This document shows positions 1 to 11,879 of a DNA stretch of 64,000 bases, in pieces. The stretch's first letter is position 1; every line of letters starts with the position of its first letter. Both the position numbers and the translations under genes were made by a program. This DNA is from Sebastes aleutianus (Eukaryota; Chordata; Actinopteri; Perciformes; Sebastidae), in contig CAKAKS010000068.1 of the NCBI GenBank assembly GCA_916700875.1, forward strand, positions 27,931,253 to 27,995,252, read 5' to 3'. Under the pieces are notes generated by a model. That model ran no database searches and was not told where the DNA came from. It worked only from the letters and a program-made list of their open reading frames with translations.

Positions 1-530
1 AGGATATGATAAACAGACGCTAAGCGAGGAGACTGTTGTCATCAAGTGAAATGCACCCATGAATCCAGCAGGGACGAGTAACACTCGGATGATTTCGCCT
101 TGATGGTCTCATTTGTCGGGGAAACATTTTAGCGCAGAATCATTTTCCACTTTTAGGAGAAAATTAGTTTGTCTCGGTTTCATCTCATGTGGTGTTCACA
201 TCACTGTTCACAAGGACTCCTCTGAGAGTACAAACGTCTCTCGCTGACTACTTACTGTAGCGGTATATGTTGTTTTATTTAGTTCCGACTGATACAGTCA
301 ATTCAAACAGAGTCGCAGCAGCGTGTGTTAAATGGCTTTTCATACAGATCAGTGAATGATGAAACAGCTTCTGTTCTTTCTGGAGGCTCTTAAAGACAAA
401 GTTCAGCAACATGTAAAGAACTGACATTGAAACAAAGAAATTACATGAGGTGGATCTTTTTGTGAAACATTATCTGAAGTGCATTTTGAAGCAAAAGAAA
501 ACCTCAAAGTGAAATTTTTATTTACAGTCT
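1..530. other. No feature recognised
   Basis: This stretch has no ATG frame of 60 codons and no repeat that I recognise. It leads into the pyrimidine tract of the splice-like site at 531-555, so it would be intronic if that site is used. Confidence 0.5.
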
Positions 531-656
531 GCTCTCCTCTTTTTCTCTCTTTCAGGTAAGAGTGGCCACTTCAACCCTACGCTGAATGTGTGTGTGTGAA
601 AGTGTGTGTGGTGATGAGGACGCTATATCCTGACCTGCTGGACTTCATAAGAGACA
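531..656 (+). other. Candidate recursive splice site or small noncoding exon
   Basis: A pyrimidine tract of about 24 nt (531-553) ends in CAG at 553-555 and is directly followed by GTAAGA at 556-561. The two halves of a splice site are thus joined with no exon between them, which is the layout of a recursive (ratchet) splice site. A second donor-like GTAAGA lies at 657-662, so 556-656 (101 nt) could be the exon used to define the ratchet site. Reading from 556, all three frames meet a stop within about 45 nt, so it is not an ordinary internal coding exon. An ATG at 614 opens 14 codons (MRTLYPDLLDFIRD) that run exactly into the second donor in phase 1, so it could also be an alternative first coding exon. 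I do not recognise this peptide. No conservation or transcript evidence is available here. Confidence 0.35.
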
Positions 657-662
657 GTAAGA

Positions 663-3600
663 CTCCACATTGAGCCACACACAGAACATGTCTCAGTATC
701 ACAGCCTCGTTGAAGACTGTTAGATCACTGAGAACTGACCTCCGTCATTCCTATCTGAGTGAGATGAAATGTGTCACATGGAGCCCTATAATCTCTCACT
801 TTGTTGTCAGACTGCTTTGAAACGCTGTGCGCCAGAGTGATATAATACATGCTGTGTTAAGAGGTAGAAGTCTGCACTTTATGTTTATATTTCTGTCACA
901 GTGGCTGCCTGTCCTGATCACACACCGTGGAGACACAAAGATGGAGCCCTGAGGTTTTAGAGAATCTCTCTCTCAATGTGTTTTTGTCTCTTTGGCCAAC
1001 ACATCTACCTCCCTAATGTAGTTCAATGAGAAAAAAAGCTTTAGAATTAGATTAGGGCTCCACTGAGTGCTCTCTAATTAGACAGTGATGGAGGCTGGTA
1101 GACAGTAGAGTCCCTCTTTTCCTCTCAGTGTGTTTGATGGAAGAAACCTGTTTGGTGTCTTTAGTCTGAGATGAGACTGTTGTTGTGTCATGTTTCCTGA
1201 TGTGCTGTTTTGTTTGTGTCTGCAGTCCATGTCTCTGGCTTTTTGCTGCTCCAAAGCACTGACACTCAACAGTGAGAATGACAGAGTCTGGTCTTCTGTG
1301 GCTTTGACTGGTTTCTGGAAGGATTGATGGTCATATGGACAGACATCTAGATGGTGTTAGTGGCTGTGAAGGAGCAAACTGTGACAGTAGCTGATCCTAC
1401 ATCCACCTGTATGTTATTACAACATGAAGCCAGTCTGGGCCTCACTTGTGTCTAGTTAATCTGAAGCAATAGCAACATCTCAGACTCATTTATATTTAAT
1501 GAAATGGCAGAGTGTTTAATACAGTCCCGTATTCTCCACAGAGCAGTTGTATTTCAGGCTCTGCAGATTCGCAGCTCTGTAACTTAATAACAAGATCTTT
1601 TTGCTTCATTGATTTTTAAGCTCTTCTACTGTCAGACATGGCTGGGATTCTAATACTCTGATTATTAATCACATCACATCACTCCTCTTACATTTATCCA
1701 CTGCATGCCGTCATCAAATCCAATAACTCGTTCCATCAGGACGTTTTCTTATTTAATGACACTCGATGCCGCTGCAGCCGTGTGAACTGTTAATCGCACA
1801 TTTGATGTTTTACTTTAACTGCTACTTTATTCAAACACTAAAAAATCTCTCCGGAAGAAAAGCTTGTTGGAGATGAAAATAGATGATTCTTTGATCCCTT
1901 TTATTTTTCGCAGCGTTGCTCACATCAGACAGGGACTGTGTGGAGCACAGTGACGCTCTCTCCCAGTCTCTCTAGAGTCACATCAGTGAAAGTCACATGA
2001 CTTTTTATGGCTTTTCAAACATTAAATAACACAAATTAAGGTTAAATTAAAGCACTGCCACCTGCTGTGATACACTATTAGAATGCCAGATTTAATAAAC
2101 ATAAACAAAACACCAATATTACAAAATTTGTTTATTCAGATGTTTAGTAGTACTGCCATCTATGTGTGTGTACACCGCTCCGATCAGCAGATACTTCCAG
2201 TCCATCCATCCACTACTGTTGTTTTTTGCTTCATACTGCAGTTTATGGTTATGATCTCTGTCTCCCACACAATCCTCTCACATTATAATTAATTCCACAT
2301 CCACTGGCATCTCTTGCTGTGTGCATTATGTGTCTGTCATGTCTCCGTGATGAGTGTGTGCTCCGTTCTGTTCTATATACCTGTAGCGGAGAGTTATTGT
2401 TCCCAGCAGAATCTATTTCATGCTGCTTGGATTCATTTAGAGATATTCCCAGAGAGCAGAGCATCATCAGTCAAACACAACTCCCGTAACCTTTCGTTGC
2501 TGTAAACGCTCTCCTCTCCTCTGACACGTTTCCTCACACTGTGATTTATTTATTTCATCACACGAGGTGAAAATTAATTTCCAACACATAATTGAACACT
2601 GAACAACAAATTGTTCCGTCTGGATGCCGAACAGTCGAAAGACCAACAGAGATGCTATTAACTGTCATTGTTCAGAGTGAAAACATAATTAATGTGTTTC
2701 ACTCTCACACATGAAGAAGTAATAAGGGTCAAATGTGGGAGATGATGGTGGGTTTGGTCTCTGAACCAAAGCACTACGCTGATGACTGATCGTCAGCAAT
2801 GACACATTCATCCCAGTTTATGTAATGTGTTGTGAACATCATCAGTGTAATATTAGAGCAAAGTCAATGGCGGTCAAAGCAGCTATTTGCTAACATGATG
2901 CATCACTGCTAACTCCAGTGATGCTGTTGTTTCACAGTAATGGATTCACTGTGTCACATAATGAACAGAGCAACGTTTCAATATCAGCTGAATGACGAGC
3001 GTGTTGCCGCCGTTCGCCGTGACTGTGGATCATTAGCCGCTACGGTCCGTGGGTATAGCGGCACGTTCAAGTAGAGCTCAGTAGATTGATGGAGTCACTT
3101 CTTAGACAGCTCTTTATACGAGCTGTCAGTCCAAGACCTGACTTTCATCTGTCCATTTCTGCCAATCAATCCTCTCCACACACACGCGTTCATCCATGAG
3201 GGGATTCAGCTGTCTGATACATAGTCAATGAGTGACAGTCAGGAAATCTACTGTAATAATAATATTAGCAGTCAGTCCACAGCCTGACACTCACCTGTTC
3301 ACTTCTACAGCCTCTCTCTCCTCTTCATGTTTAAATCTGCAAGAATAAAACCATCACACACACACACAGAGTCCAGTGAGCACATGCATACACACACACA
3401 CCCTGCAGCTTGTTCACACACATTTCACCTCACACCCCCTCACTTGGGCTTTAGCTATGGGAATACAGCAGCTAAATTAGCATAATAAATTGATATCACA
3501 CACTTCATCCAGCCTGTACAGCCTCACCGCTCCAAAGCTCCAACCAACTCTTCATCTTTAATGCTCCCCCAGCTATCAGTATTATCAGCATGGCTGACCT

Positions 3601-4045
3601 CTCTTAGCTCAACATGATTCACCGTGCCAGTGTTTTCCACCCTGATGGGATAGTTAACTATAGATGGAAACCCTGTACACTGGTAGCAGCATTGAGAGTG
3701 GAAACTGGCTGTTTTTTTTTTTTTGCTTCCAGAGATCTTCCAGTCGTATTGTTTATATAGAATAATGCAATTATGAATGTCTTATTATGATTCGCTTGCC
3801 GCTGGTGTTGAGTTGTAGCAGATGGTGAACACACTGTGGGTGGATGGAAAACCCTCTGGAGGTTCAGCCCTCCACCTCCATAAAGCAAATTACACTTGAA
3901 GTCAACAGCTGGTGAAGATGTTTCCAAAGCAAACACCTACCTCTGTTGTATTGACCACAGTTGTCTGATTAATTTAAAGTCTTATTTTCCACTCTTCCTA
4001 ATGATATTGACTTTGTATTTTATTATTCACAGTGTGAACTGCATC
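663..4045. other. Unassigned noncoding stretch
   Basis: No exon or RNA gene was recognised. Short CA repeats lie at about 3353-3368 and 3390-3402, and a 13-T run at 3712-3724. The longest ATG frame is 92 codons on the minus strand (3658-3936) and shows no domain. Confidence 0.5.
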
Positions 4046-4050
4046 CTCCG

Positions 4051-4296
4051 GCCTGGATCCGAGGTCAGCAACGTGCTGCTACGAAGCCACATGTGTCTCT
4101 TTAGCACCTCCAGTGGCTCCATGTGGCTTTGATACAAACAAACAAAAATGATATATAAATTAATAATGGTTATCTTTTAACATTTTAATCATTGTTGTAG
4201 GCCTAAAGTGATTCTACATTCACCAACTGCATGTGTAGGCTACACACCATATTCAAAAAATATATATTTATTTTGGCCAAAGTGGCTCTTTTGGCC
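4051..4296. repeat. hAT-like DNA transposon relic
   Basis: The segment begins with GAGGTCAGCAAC (4061-4072), close to the GGGTCAGCAACC terminus that I associate with hAT/Charlie-type elements. It continues with a GCCACATGTG...AGTGGCTCCATGTGG stretch known to me as a dispersed fish repeat. It ends near GGCCAAAGTGGCTCTTTTGG at 4275-4294, which can form a short hairpin. No transposase is visible, so it is a nonautonomous or internally deleted copy. The family assignment is from memory. Confidence 0.45.
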
Positions 4297-4299
4297 TAG

Positions 4300-6655
4300 A
4301 TGGATAGATATTATGTTATGTTATGGCCTATATATATAGTTTAGGAAGATTTAACTAAGTTACTGCTATTGTTGTCATGCTTATATAAATAAATAAAATC
4401 AATAAATCAACAGCTTGTGTAGAAAAAAACCCCACTGTACCAGAATCAGTATTTTAAAGCAGCAGATGCATCAGAGACTGTCTCTATCTGATACAGAAGT
4501 AGCCTCCTTCATGTTTGTGATACAACTATTGTGTTATAAGTGATTTTATAGCATTACAACATTCTCCTGATAGCTGAGTGTATTAGTTTTGGCTGTTCAA
4601 GATAATATTGAAAACACATGTAGTCCAAAATACATACAATCCATGTCCTGACACAGGTCAAAAGGCCATAAACGGCTAGAGCTGAGTGTAGGTTTATTAC
4701 AGTTGAAAACAAATGAAAACATTTTTGGAAACAAGGACAGATTTGTGAGAGTAAAACAAAATGATGTGATATTCTACAGTGTTATAAAAGAACAGCATCA
4801 ACATTTATTTGGAGACAGCACAGTTGTATATTTCCTCTCTTTGTTATCAGACGGCTCAACACACAGAAATCCCAGACTAACAAAAGGCCAAATTCACTGT
4901 GAAAGGATCCTTTTGTTAGTTTGTACGTTTTTTCAGGAAGGTCGCTGATCAATATAAGAGCACACTTCAGCTCCTGCTTGATTTTGGAAGGTCAGCACGT
5001 CTAATATTGCTCCTTGTACTTGGTGTATCTTGACAGCTCTGCTCGGATGGCCTTTGTTGACCCTCTGATAGCAGAGAACAGCTGAGAGGGTTATTAGATC
5101 TCATGTTATTGACACTTATCTCATATCCAGAGAAGCCAGTGACTCATTACGCAGACTGAGATGTCCACAAATCTGCCGGTGAATCAATGTTGTCCTTGGT
5201 CTCTGTGGATCATCCACTCCTAACAGTTATATTTCTATAAAATAAACCCAGTCTCACACTGATCCAATAACTAAGTAACTAATAACTAGGTAATCACCAA
5301 AAGTCATCAGGCCATGGTTAGGGAGTCAAATACTGATTTATTGCATTCAACTAAGTGAGTAAGATGTGTCATTGTTTCTCTGCTATTCAATATCTGAGTT
5401 GTGGTTAGGATGAGATCAGTATACAGGGTTGAAGTTGAGATTGAAAAGGACTGTTGGGGTTTGTTAGCTGACACACTGTACAGTAGGTTGACATGCTCTT
5501 GGCTTTAGATGGGGAGATCAGTAAATGAGTCTGATTTGTGGTTTAGCACATTAAAACAAACACATGTCTCTGTATGGAGCTTGTTCCTTGAGTGCTGCCT
5601 ACTACCAAGATGCAGAGTTTGGTTAGAAAGTCTTTTCCACTACAATTGCAAACTGAGAGCAGCCGATGTGTTGACTTAGATGTCTGTTCTAAAGAGAATC
5701 TGGAGTGAATGATGGGTCTTATGTAACCTGGCTGGTCTGACATTTCTGGCCTGCTCATGACTGAGACCCTCCAAGCAATCAGAGATTGATGAGCACATTA
5801 GCTGCATTTATTTTGACACTTGTCCCAGTAACCCACTCTGACATTTCAGACGTCAGTAAAACCCGAACTGCTCTCATTCTTCACACAAGAGGTTCAGCTG
5901 GTAATAAAAACTGAAGAACAAGGAGGGGATATAATGAAAACATAACAGAGCAGAGGATAGAAAAGTACAAGAACAAATATCTGGTTGAGGATAAAATGTC
6001 TGAAACAACGTCCTGTTGCTTTAGTCAAAGATGAACGGACTGACAAGAGCTGATTTACTATAGACTGCAGCAGGTTTGTTATGCTGATCATATTTATGAG
6101 ACTATAGTTCTTGGTGTATTGTATGTTTGTCTTTCATTGGTGTGATCATGCATGTGTGTATGATCCGTGATATGTTGAAGAGTAAAAGGCTTACTGTAGA
6201 TGTGACTCTTGGCTGTGGTAAGTTGCTCTATCTCTGGTAAAATGATGCTCAAATACAAAATAGTAAAGGTTGGAAGGGAATGAAGCAAACCTGGAGAGAT
6301 ACAGAGAAAAAGCTGAGAGACATCAGCAGGTGTTGAAGCTTTCTGTCTGGTCATCCATACATCAGTCTGTCATCACTCTTTCTTCTGGTCCGTCACCAGG
6401 GTTATTCACTGGTCAAGAATCAAAGCGAGCTTCAGAGCACATAGTAGGTAATCCAGTTGCTCATAGCTTCTCACCAGTCAGCCTTTATACAGTCTCCCTC
6501 CTCTCCACTAGCTGAATGCTTCGCCGCTCACATATGGAGTCCAGCAGAGTGATTGCCTGCAGTTGTGTCATCTCAGAGCTGGTTAGAAACCAGAATGGTG
6601 TTCCCTCACTCTACCTTTCTCACATAAAGAAGGTACTTTTTCAACATGTCCAGTG
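4300..6655. other. Unassigned noncoding stretch
   Basis: No gene or repeat family was recognised. The longest ATG frame is 86 codons on the minus strand (6094-6354), overlapping an 81-codon plus frame. Neither has a recognisable motif. Confidence 0.5.
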
Positions 6656-6659
6656 TGTG

Positions 6660-6745
6660 CCATGCTTTCTGTGTCCAGTGTGTGCTGGGAGAGGCTGCAA
6701 CCCGCTGTCACCCTGAATTAGTGGTTTAGAGAATGAACAGATCGA
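6660..6745 (-). repeat. Degraded fragment of the 49.7-kb repeat family
   Basis: The sequence CTGGGAGAGGCTGCAACCCG followed by a GTCACCCTGAATTAGTGG stretch matches, with substitutions and a short gap, the reverse complement of 49670-49740. That copy reads as a CTGGGATTGGCTCCAGCCC-type sequence in this orientation. This is an old, short fragment of the same dispersed family, lying just upstream of the LINE tail that begins at 6901. Confidence 0.5.
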
Positions 6746-6900
6746 TGGACTGAATCAGGAAGTACAAACTGTTGTTCTTTGTACTACTGTTTCCCTCAAC
6801 AAGCTCATGAAATACTTGAGGTTGTGAACGTTTAGTGTCAGAGATCTGGTAGGGATTAGAGCGTATGCAGTTTCAGAGGAAGGCTTGCTCCGCAGTGTGA

Positions 6901-7137
6901 TGTTTTACCAGTCGAGGCAGATGGCCGCCCACCCAGAGCCTGGTTCTGCTCTAGCTTTCTACCCGCTAAACGGGGAGTTTTTCCTGGCCACAGCACACTG
7001 CAATGCTATTGGTGGGATCTCTTGTTGGGTCTCTAAACTATAGAGTACAGTCTTGACCTGCTCTATATAAAAAGCATCTTGAGATAACTTCTGTTATGAT
7101 TTGACGCTATATAAAAATAAATTGAATTGAATTGAAA
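6901..7137 (+). repeat. LINE 3' tail (teleost family, 5'-truncated)
   Basis: A GAGTTTTTCCTGGCCAC block is followed by TTGGGTCTCTAAACTATAGA, then CTTGAGATAACTTCTGTTAT and GCGCTATATAAA-like sequence. The segment ends in tandem ATTGA units at 7121-7136. This ordered set of blocks is a very common fish repeat that I take to be the 3' untranslated end of a CR1/L2/Rex-type LINE. The short tandem tail supports target-primed insertion, and the missing coding region shows 5' truncation. The exact clade is uncertain. Confidence 0.7.
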
Positions 7138-7139
7138 TT

Positions 7140-8600
7140 TAGGATCATATGTTCAGTGTCGCTGTCCAGGGTGCTGAACTTTCTTCCTGTCTTAAATACC
7201 ATTTTGTGAAAGAGCATTAATGCATGTAGGCTATTCTTACCTACATGCAGTGAAACAGGAAGGTGAACCAGCAGAAACACACTGCACAAGTATACTTCAT
7301 GCACCTGAGTTACAAAGTAGAATGATTTTAATGGTATTGATACTATATTTACGTGCTAATTTAAACATCATCACCACAACCTGTCAATAGTTTAATACCC
7401 GCTGAAAAACCGTGACAACAATTTGTTTTGCTTCACAATCCCAGAGGGTGTTAGTTGATGATAATGTATCACTAGACAGATAATCATGGATTTAGATTAA
7501 ATAAGGGAACATTGTCGTGTGAGACCGAGCCAATGACCTGAGATTTCAGTTAATCCCAACAAAGGTGTGAAAGCAGAGCTGGGGTCTCAGTAGGGATCCT
7601 CACTGTGGTCAAAACGGTTTCCCACTGAAATGAGTCTCAACCCAGAATGTTTGTGACTCCAGCAGAGCGTCCAGTCTGAGGGAGAAACTGAAGACAACAA
7701 CAGGAGGAGCTTACAGATACAGAGACACTGAGAGGAGAGGGAAATTGGAGAGGACATATGTTATAGTGCATTATATTTTGACTTGAGAATCAGTGATGTT
7801 GATACTGGTCTAACTGTCAGACTGATCTGAAAGTCTCCTTTTCACATGTTTGTTGAATATTGATTCTCTCTCAAACTTACCTTCAGGAAGCCGCTGCTGT
7901 CTGCTGGAACTGTTTCTCTCAAGAACAACATAATGAAGCTGACTCTGTAGTTTTATGTCATTATGAAACATTTTTTGAGAAACAGTGAGAGTATTCAGTA
8001 TTTTAGTTTTATTGATGCAGAAAATGCAATGTGTTAGCTACTATTATTCTTTTTATATAGTTAATATGTACCCTTTTTAGGAGCTTGGATGGAGGAAACT
8101 GGGCTGAGTATTAGTTTATTTATTTATTTACCGGCCTATCTCTCTCTCTCTCTCTCTCTCTTCCTCCCCGCAGTGATGGATTGATGCATCAAAGCTTCAT
8201 TACTTTCTTCAGTTTTGCTGAAGTGCCGTCTTGTTTGTCACATCCATTATGCTGCATTCAGATTGTCTTTTATAAGTAAACCTTTGTTAAAGGCAAAAGA
8301 CAAATGAGACTCGGTCTTGGTAATTTGTTTGAGGAGGAGGAGAAGTAGAAAATGAGATAAGATGTCAGAGAAGAAAATAAAGAATAAAACACTGATTGTT
8401 TTCCTGGAGTAAAATAGAAGTTAACTCTTTTAGAAGAAGTTATTCAGTAAAGTCACAGGCAGAGATTGATGTAACTGATTGTCATCCACTTGTTGTCATC
8501 TAATAGCTGGTTGGTTTTGTTGCTAAATGTTGCTGTGTGTGACTGTTAGTATCTCTTATATGTTGGGAAATATTATTGTTTTCTCTTTGATATTATCTCT
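7140..8600. other. Unassigned noncoding stretch with a TC repeat
   Basis: No exon or recognised repeat apart from a (TC)11 microsatellite at 8139-8160, preceded by TTTA repeats. In minus orientation this lies downstream of the ORF1 relic (8625-9217), where a LINE second ORF would be expected. I see no reverse-transcriptase motif here, so that part is missing or decayed beyond recognition. Confidence 0.5.
8139..8160. repeat. (TC)11 microsatellite
   Basis: This is a perfect TC dinucleotide run flanked on the left by TTTA tetranucleotide units. Confidence 0.95.
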
Positions 8601-8624
8601 GGCTTTAAACACTGAATAAAACTG

Positions 8625-9217
8625 ATGAATGTTGTTGGCGAACAAAGAGTTGATCTTAACGCAAATATGCAGTCTGTCCTTTGTCATTTGTTTCTGTCTC
8701 ACATCATCTGTAAATCTCGGTGCCTTTCAGTTTTTCTTTTTCCTCTCTTTAGAATTTCTTCTCTATCCTTGAATCTGACAAACTTCATCAGAACTGACCT
8801 TTGCCTTTTATTTTGCTCTTCAAATGTTTCTTTGCAATATGCACATTCAACTTCAACTGATTTGGGATCAGGGTCTAATTTGTCAAGCAGCAGTTTTACT
8901 TTTAGTTCTGTCACTTTCCATAATTCAATCCTTTCTTCAGGGACTCAATCAATGATGGTGTTATTCGTTATTGATTGGTTCTCCAGATACTTTATCAAAA
9001 GAAGATTGTACAGATGTAAACTCACTTAAAATCCACTTCAGACTGGTAGAATGTTCTTGTCACCTAAATCCTCCAGTCCATAAATACAGTAGTTGAACAA
9101 AGGACTTTCCTCTTGCTCAATTAAGTCTTTGAGAAATGATTTCGACTGATCAAGCAGTTTGTGAATCATAGACAGTAAATAAGAATCTTCCTCCTCTTTA
9201 GCTTTTTTTGGCCCCAT
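8625..9217 (-). pseudogene. L1-type LINE ORF1 relic, internally deleted and frameshifted
   Basis: On the minus strand, an ATG at 9217-9215 opens MGPKKAKEEEDSYLLSM followed by a hydrophilic, helix-prone stretch, as expected of the N terminus of a fish L1-type ORF1 protein (coiled coil). After stops, a second open stretch at about 8935-8699 reads ELWKVTELKVK, then KSVEVECAYCKETFEEQNK and FVRFKDREEILKR. This corresponds to the ORF1 RNA-binding core, whose usual pattern is VEVERAHR...RPRSIVVKFLRFKDREEIL. Just below 8710 a frame change gives RFTDDVRQKQ and then AYLR-DQLFVRQQ, matching the C-terminal part of the domain. The conserved ERAHR motif is damaged to ECAYC. The span is about 600 nt, against an expected length near 1 kb, so the middle coiled coil has been lost. 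It is a dead retrotransposon fragment. The family call rests on remembered motif patterns. Confidence 0.8.
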
Positions 9218-9219
9218 GG

Positions 9220-11240
9220 CAGAGAAACAAAGAACTACCTATAGAAACTATAGAAGAGGAAAGTCTCTGTTTGTAGCTGCCAAGATATAAATGAGCAGCA
9301 AAATGTTCAGGCTGATGATGATCCAACACATATTTGTTATAACTCAGGAGGCTTTTTCATACAGGTGCCAGTCACCTTGGACAACATATTTTTCTTTATA
9401 AGAAACAGTTATTGTTGAAATGTTATTTTTGAATGACATTTGGGGCTGAAAGTGAAGGTTAAAGTATTGTGTGCCAGTTTTTGTTGTTGAATTGTAAAGG
9501 TTTGTTACAGGAATGCAGCTGCACTGAAGGTTGTGAGTGATGTTTTTTTATCCATCTGCTCTCAAAAAGAGCAATTGTTGCCAAAGAAAATAAAAAAAAT
9601 ACTCAGGTTGCATTGGTTTAAAAACATATTTAGGCATTTTAAGCTGATTTTAAATAGAAAACTGCTTGGTAACCAGAAAGCAAAGGTGCTTAAAATGTAG
9701 AAAATCAAGCGAAACAAAGAAAATGAAAGACAAAAGTCTGATACTTGAATTGTTGGTGTGCAATTTCTTACCATCCAAATATCTTCATCAACACGACATG
9801 ATGAACCTGCTTTAGAAAGACACATTATATAGTCTATGTGGGACTAATCGATTGTTAGAAATGGACAGTTTATCTGATAAATACACGTTTCTAAACAGTT
9901 TTCATTCTTCTTTGTGGGTGTATGTGTAGGAACATTAAAGTCACTGTGTTAATATCAGACAAGCCTTTAAATGAACCGATCAAAATGCTGCTTGTGGTTC
10001 TGACGTCCTTCTTAAATCTGCAGATTAAGTGTTCATTAACAGGACAAATGAAGTGTGGTGAGAGATTAGAAGGATTCTCCTCCAGGTTCACAGCTATACT
10101 AGTACTAATACTACTACTACTGTACTAGTTGCTTGATAATTGTAATAACTAAATGTTCAGTATTGAGCAGGAACAGACTGTATGCAGATCATGATAGAAT
10201 GGTGTCAGCTGGACAGACAGTTGGTTGGTGAGAAGGAGCGGTGCACGGGGAGTACAGGCCTGGCAAGCAGAGCCGAGCGCTCACCAGAGTTCTCCATACC
10301 ATGAGTACAGATGGATTTATGAAGAGTTTCTCTGGAGCCAACTGACAGTGGCTCATTATCCAAACATGGCTGACAAGTTTCTGTGAACACATGAAGACAA
10401 GAGAGAAATCTACAACAGGAAGCTGTAGAAGAGAACTGATGTGTGTAGGGGTTTATTTTGTGATAGTGTTGGTTTAAATTTAACTGAAAGGGAAGTCATC
10501 ATACAGACAACAAGCAGTTGTGGAAGACATGTCAGCATGTCCAATCAATTTAAGTTGCTAAAGATCTTATCGTCTGTGCTTCCATTAATAAAACAATAAT
10601 ACTTTACAGTCTTTACAATATGTGCCCTGTCGTTGACTCCCATGTGAGGCCTGTTCTGTTGATCGATCACTGAGAGTATTATAGAGGCTCCACAGAGAGG
10701 CCATTCACTGAAACAGTTCTACACACACACATGAATATTCATGATGACGACACTGACAGCATGAATGATGATGATGGAAACCACGACTCATATCTGCTAA
10801 AATAAAGGGGGGAGGACAGACAATTAATCAAGCGTCGGACCAGCCAGCGTTGCTTAAGGTTAATATTTGTTCAGCTAGATACTAAAAATGAATTGAGTGT
10901 GATGCATCTTAGTTTGATGCATCTCAGTCTTCTGTGAGTTCCAGTAGTTCAGCCTCACAGTTCAAATACAGCAGCATCAATGTATGGTCTCTTTTTACTT
11001 CTTTCTTTTCCCCATTACGCCACTTTAAAACAATGTAGTACCAGGACTCAAGCTGTGGCTCTCCCAGTCTCATCAAAGATTACCTATTATCTCCCCAAGT
11101 CCCAAATGAGTGTAGCATTTTTAAAAGAACCAGCCTCATTTCCCATAAATCACCAGGGCTCGGTGTTGGAGGAAAATGTGTCCAGGCTGACTGGGAGCTC
11201 CACGACGTCCTTCTTTGTACTTCTGTCCTTTTCTTACATT
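9220..11240. other. Unassigned noncoding stretch
   Basis: No gene was recognised. The part next to 9217 would be the 5' region of the LINE relic. The longest frames are 87 codons (9562-9825, minus) and the first codons of a 125-codon frame that runs into the AT-rich element at 11247. A short CTA-rich run lies at about 10094-10128. Confidence 0.5.
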
Positions 11241-11246
11241 TATGTA

Positions 11247-11874
11247 CACTGTAAAAAAAAACATTTTGTTTACAGTTTTTTTCAAGAAATTTTACATTTT
11301 TTGTCTGTATTTCAAAATGACAGAAAAAAATGTAAAAATTACATGTTTCATTTGTGATTTATATGTAAATGGTCTTAGATTTACAGTATTTTTTGTAATC
11401 ACAATCGTAATTATCTGTATTTAAGCTTTTCTTGATCTTTTTTAAAGATAATTATTCTTTTTTTACAGGGTTTATGACTCTATTCTAACAATTAATTTAT
11501 GTTAGAAGAAAAGGATTTCATGGAATTCTAAAAATATTTTTTGTAAAAATACAGATTTTTTTGCAAAACTTCTGAGAATTAATGTAAATTTGGGCTTTTG
11601 CAACATAAAATTACATGTTTCATTTGTGATTTATATGTAAATGGTCTTAGATTTATGGTGTATGACTATTCTAACAATAAATATATGTAAAAAGTCAAAT
11701 ATTTCTTGTAAAATTACAGTAATAAAGGCTAATTATATAAAGATAATTACTTTTTTTTTTTTTACAGTTTATTTATGTTAATTAACGGACATAATTTTTC
11801 TGTTTTTTAACAGACATTTTCTGGCGCCCCTGCTGCCGGAAAATTTCCGTTATTTTACACTTTTTTTTTACACT
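11247..11874. repeat. AT-rich nonautonomous DNA element with CACTGTAAAAA-type ends
   Basis: The left end reads CACTGTAAAAAAAAAC (11247) and the right end TTTTTTTTTACACTC (about 11861-11875). This gives imperfect terminal inverted repeats of the CACTGTAAAA type common in fish. The interior is T-rich, with recurrent TTTTTTACAG and TGTAAAAATTACA motifs, and near the right end is a GGCGCCCCTGCTGCCGG block. There is no transposase frame. An internal segment is duplicated (see 11335-11655). The class (hAT-like or other cut-and-paste) is not settled. Confidence 0.55.
11335..11655 (+). repeat. Perfect 49-bp direct repeat inside the AT-rich element
   Basis: The 49 bases at 11335-11383 recur identically at 11607-11655, 272 bp apart. 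They start AAAATTACATGTTTCATT and end GGTCTTAGATTTA. Similar TATGACT...TTCTAACAAT stretches follow both copies (11471-11493 and 11662-11682), so the duplicated unit is longer but has lost internal sequence in one copy. Perfect identity in otherwise decayed sequence suggests a later duplication or gene conversion within the element. Confidence 0.9.
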
Positions 11875-11879
11875 CAAAT

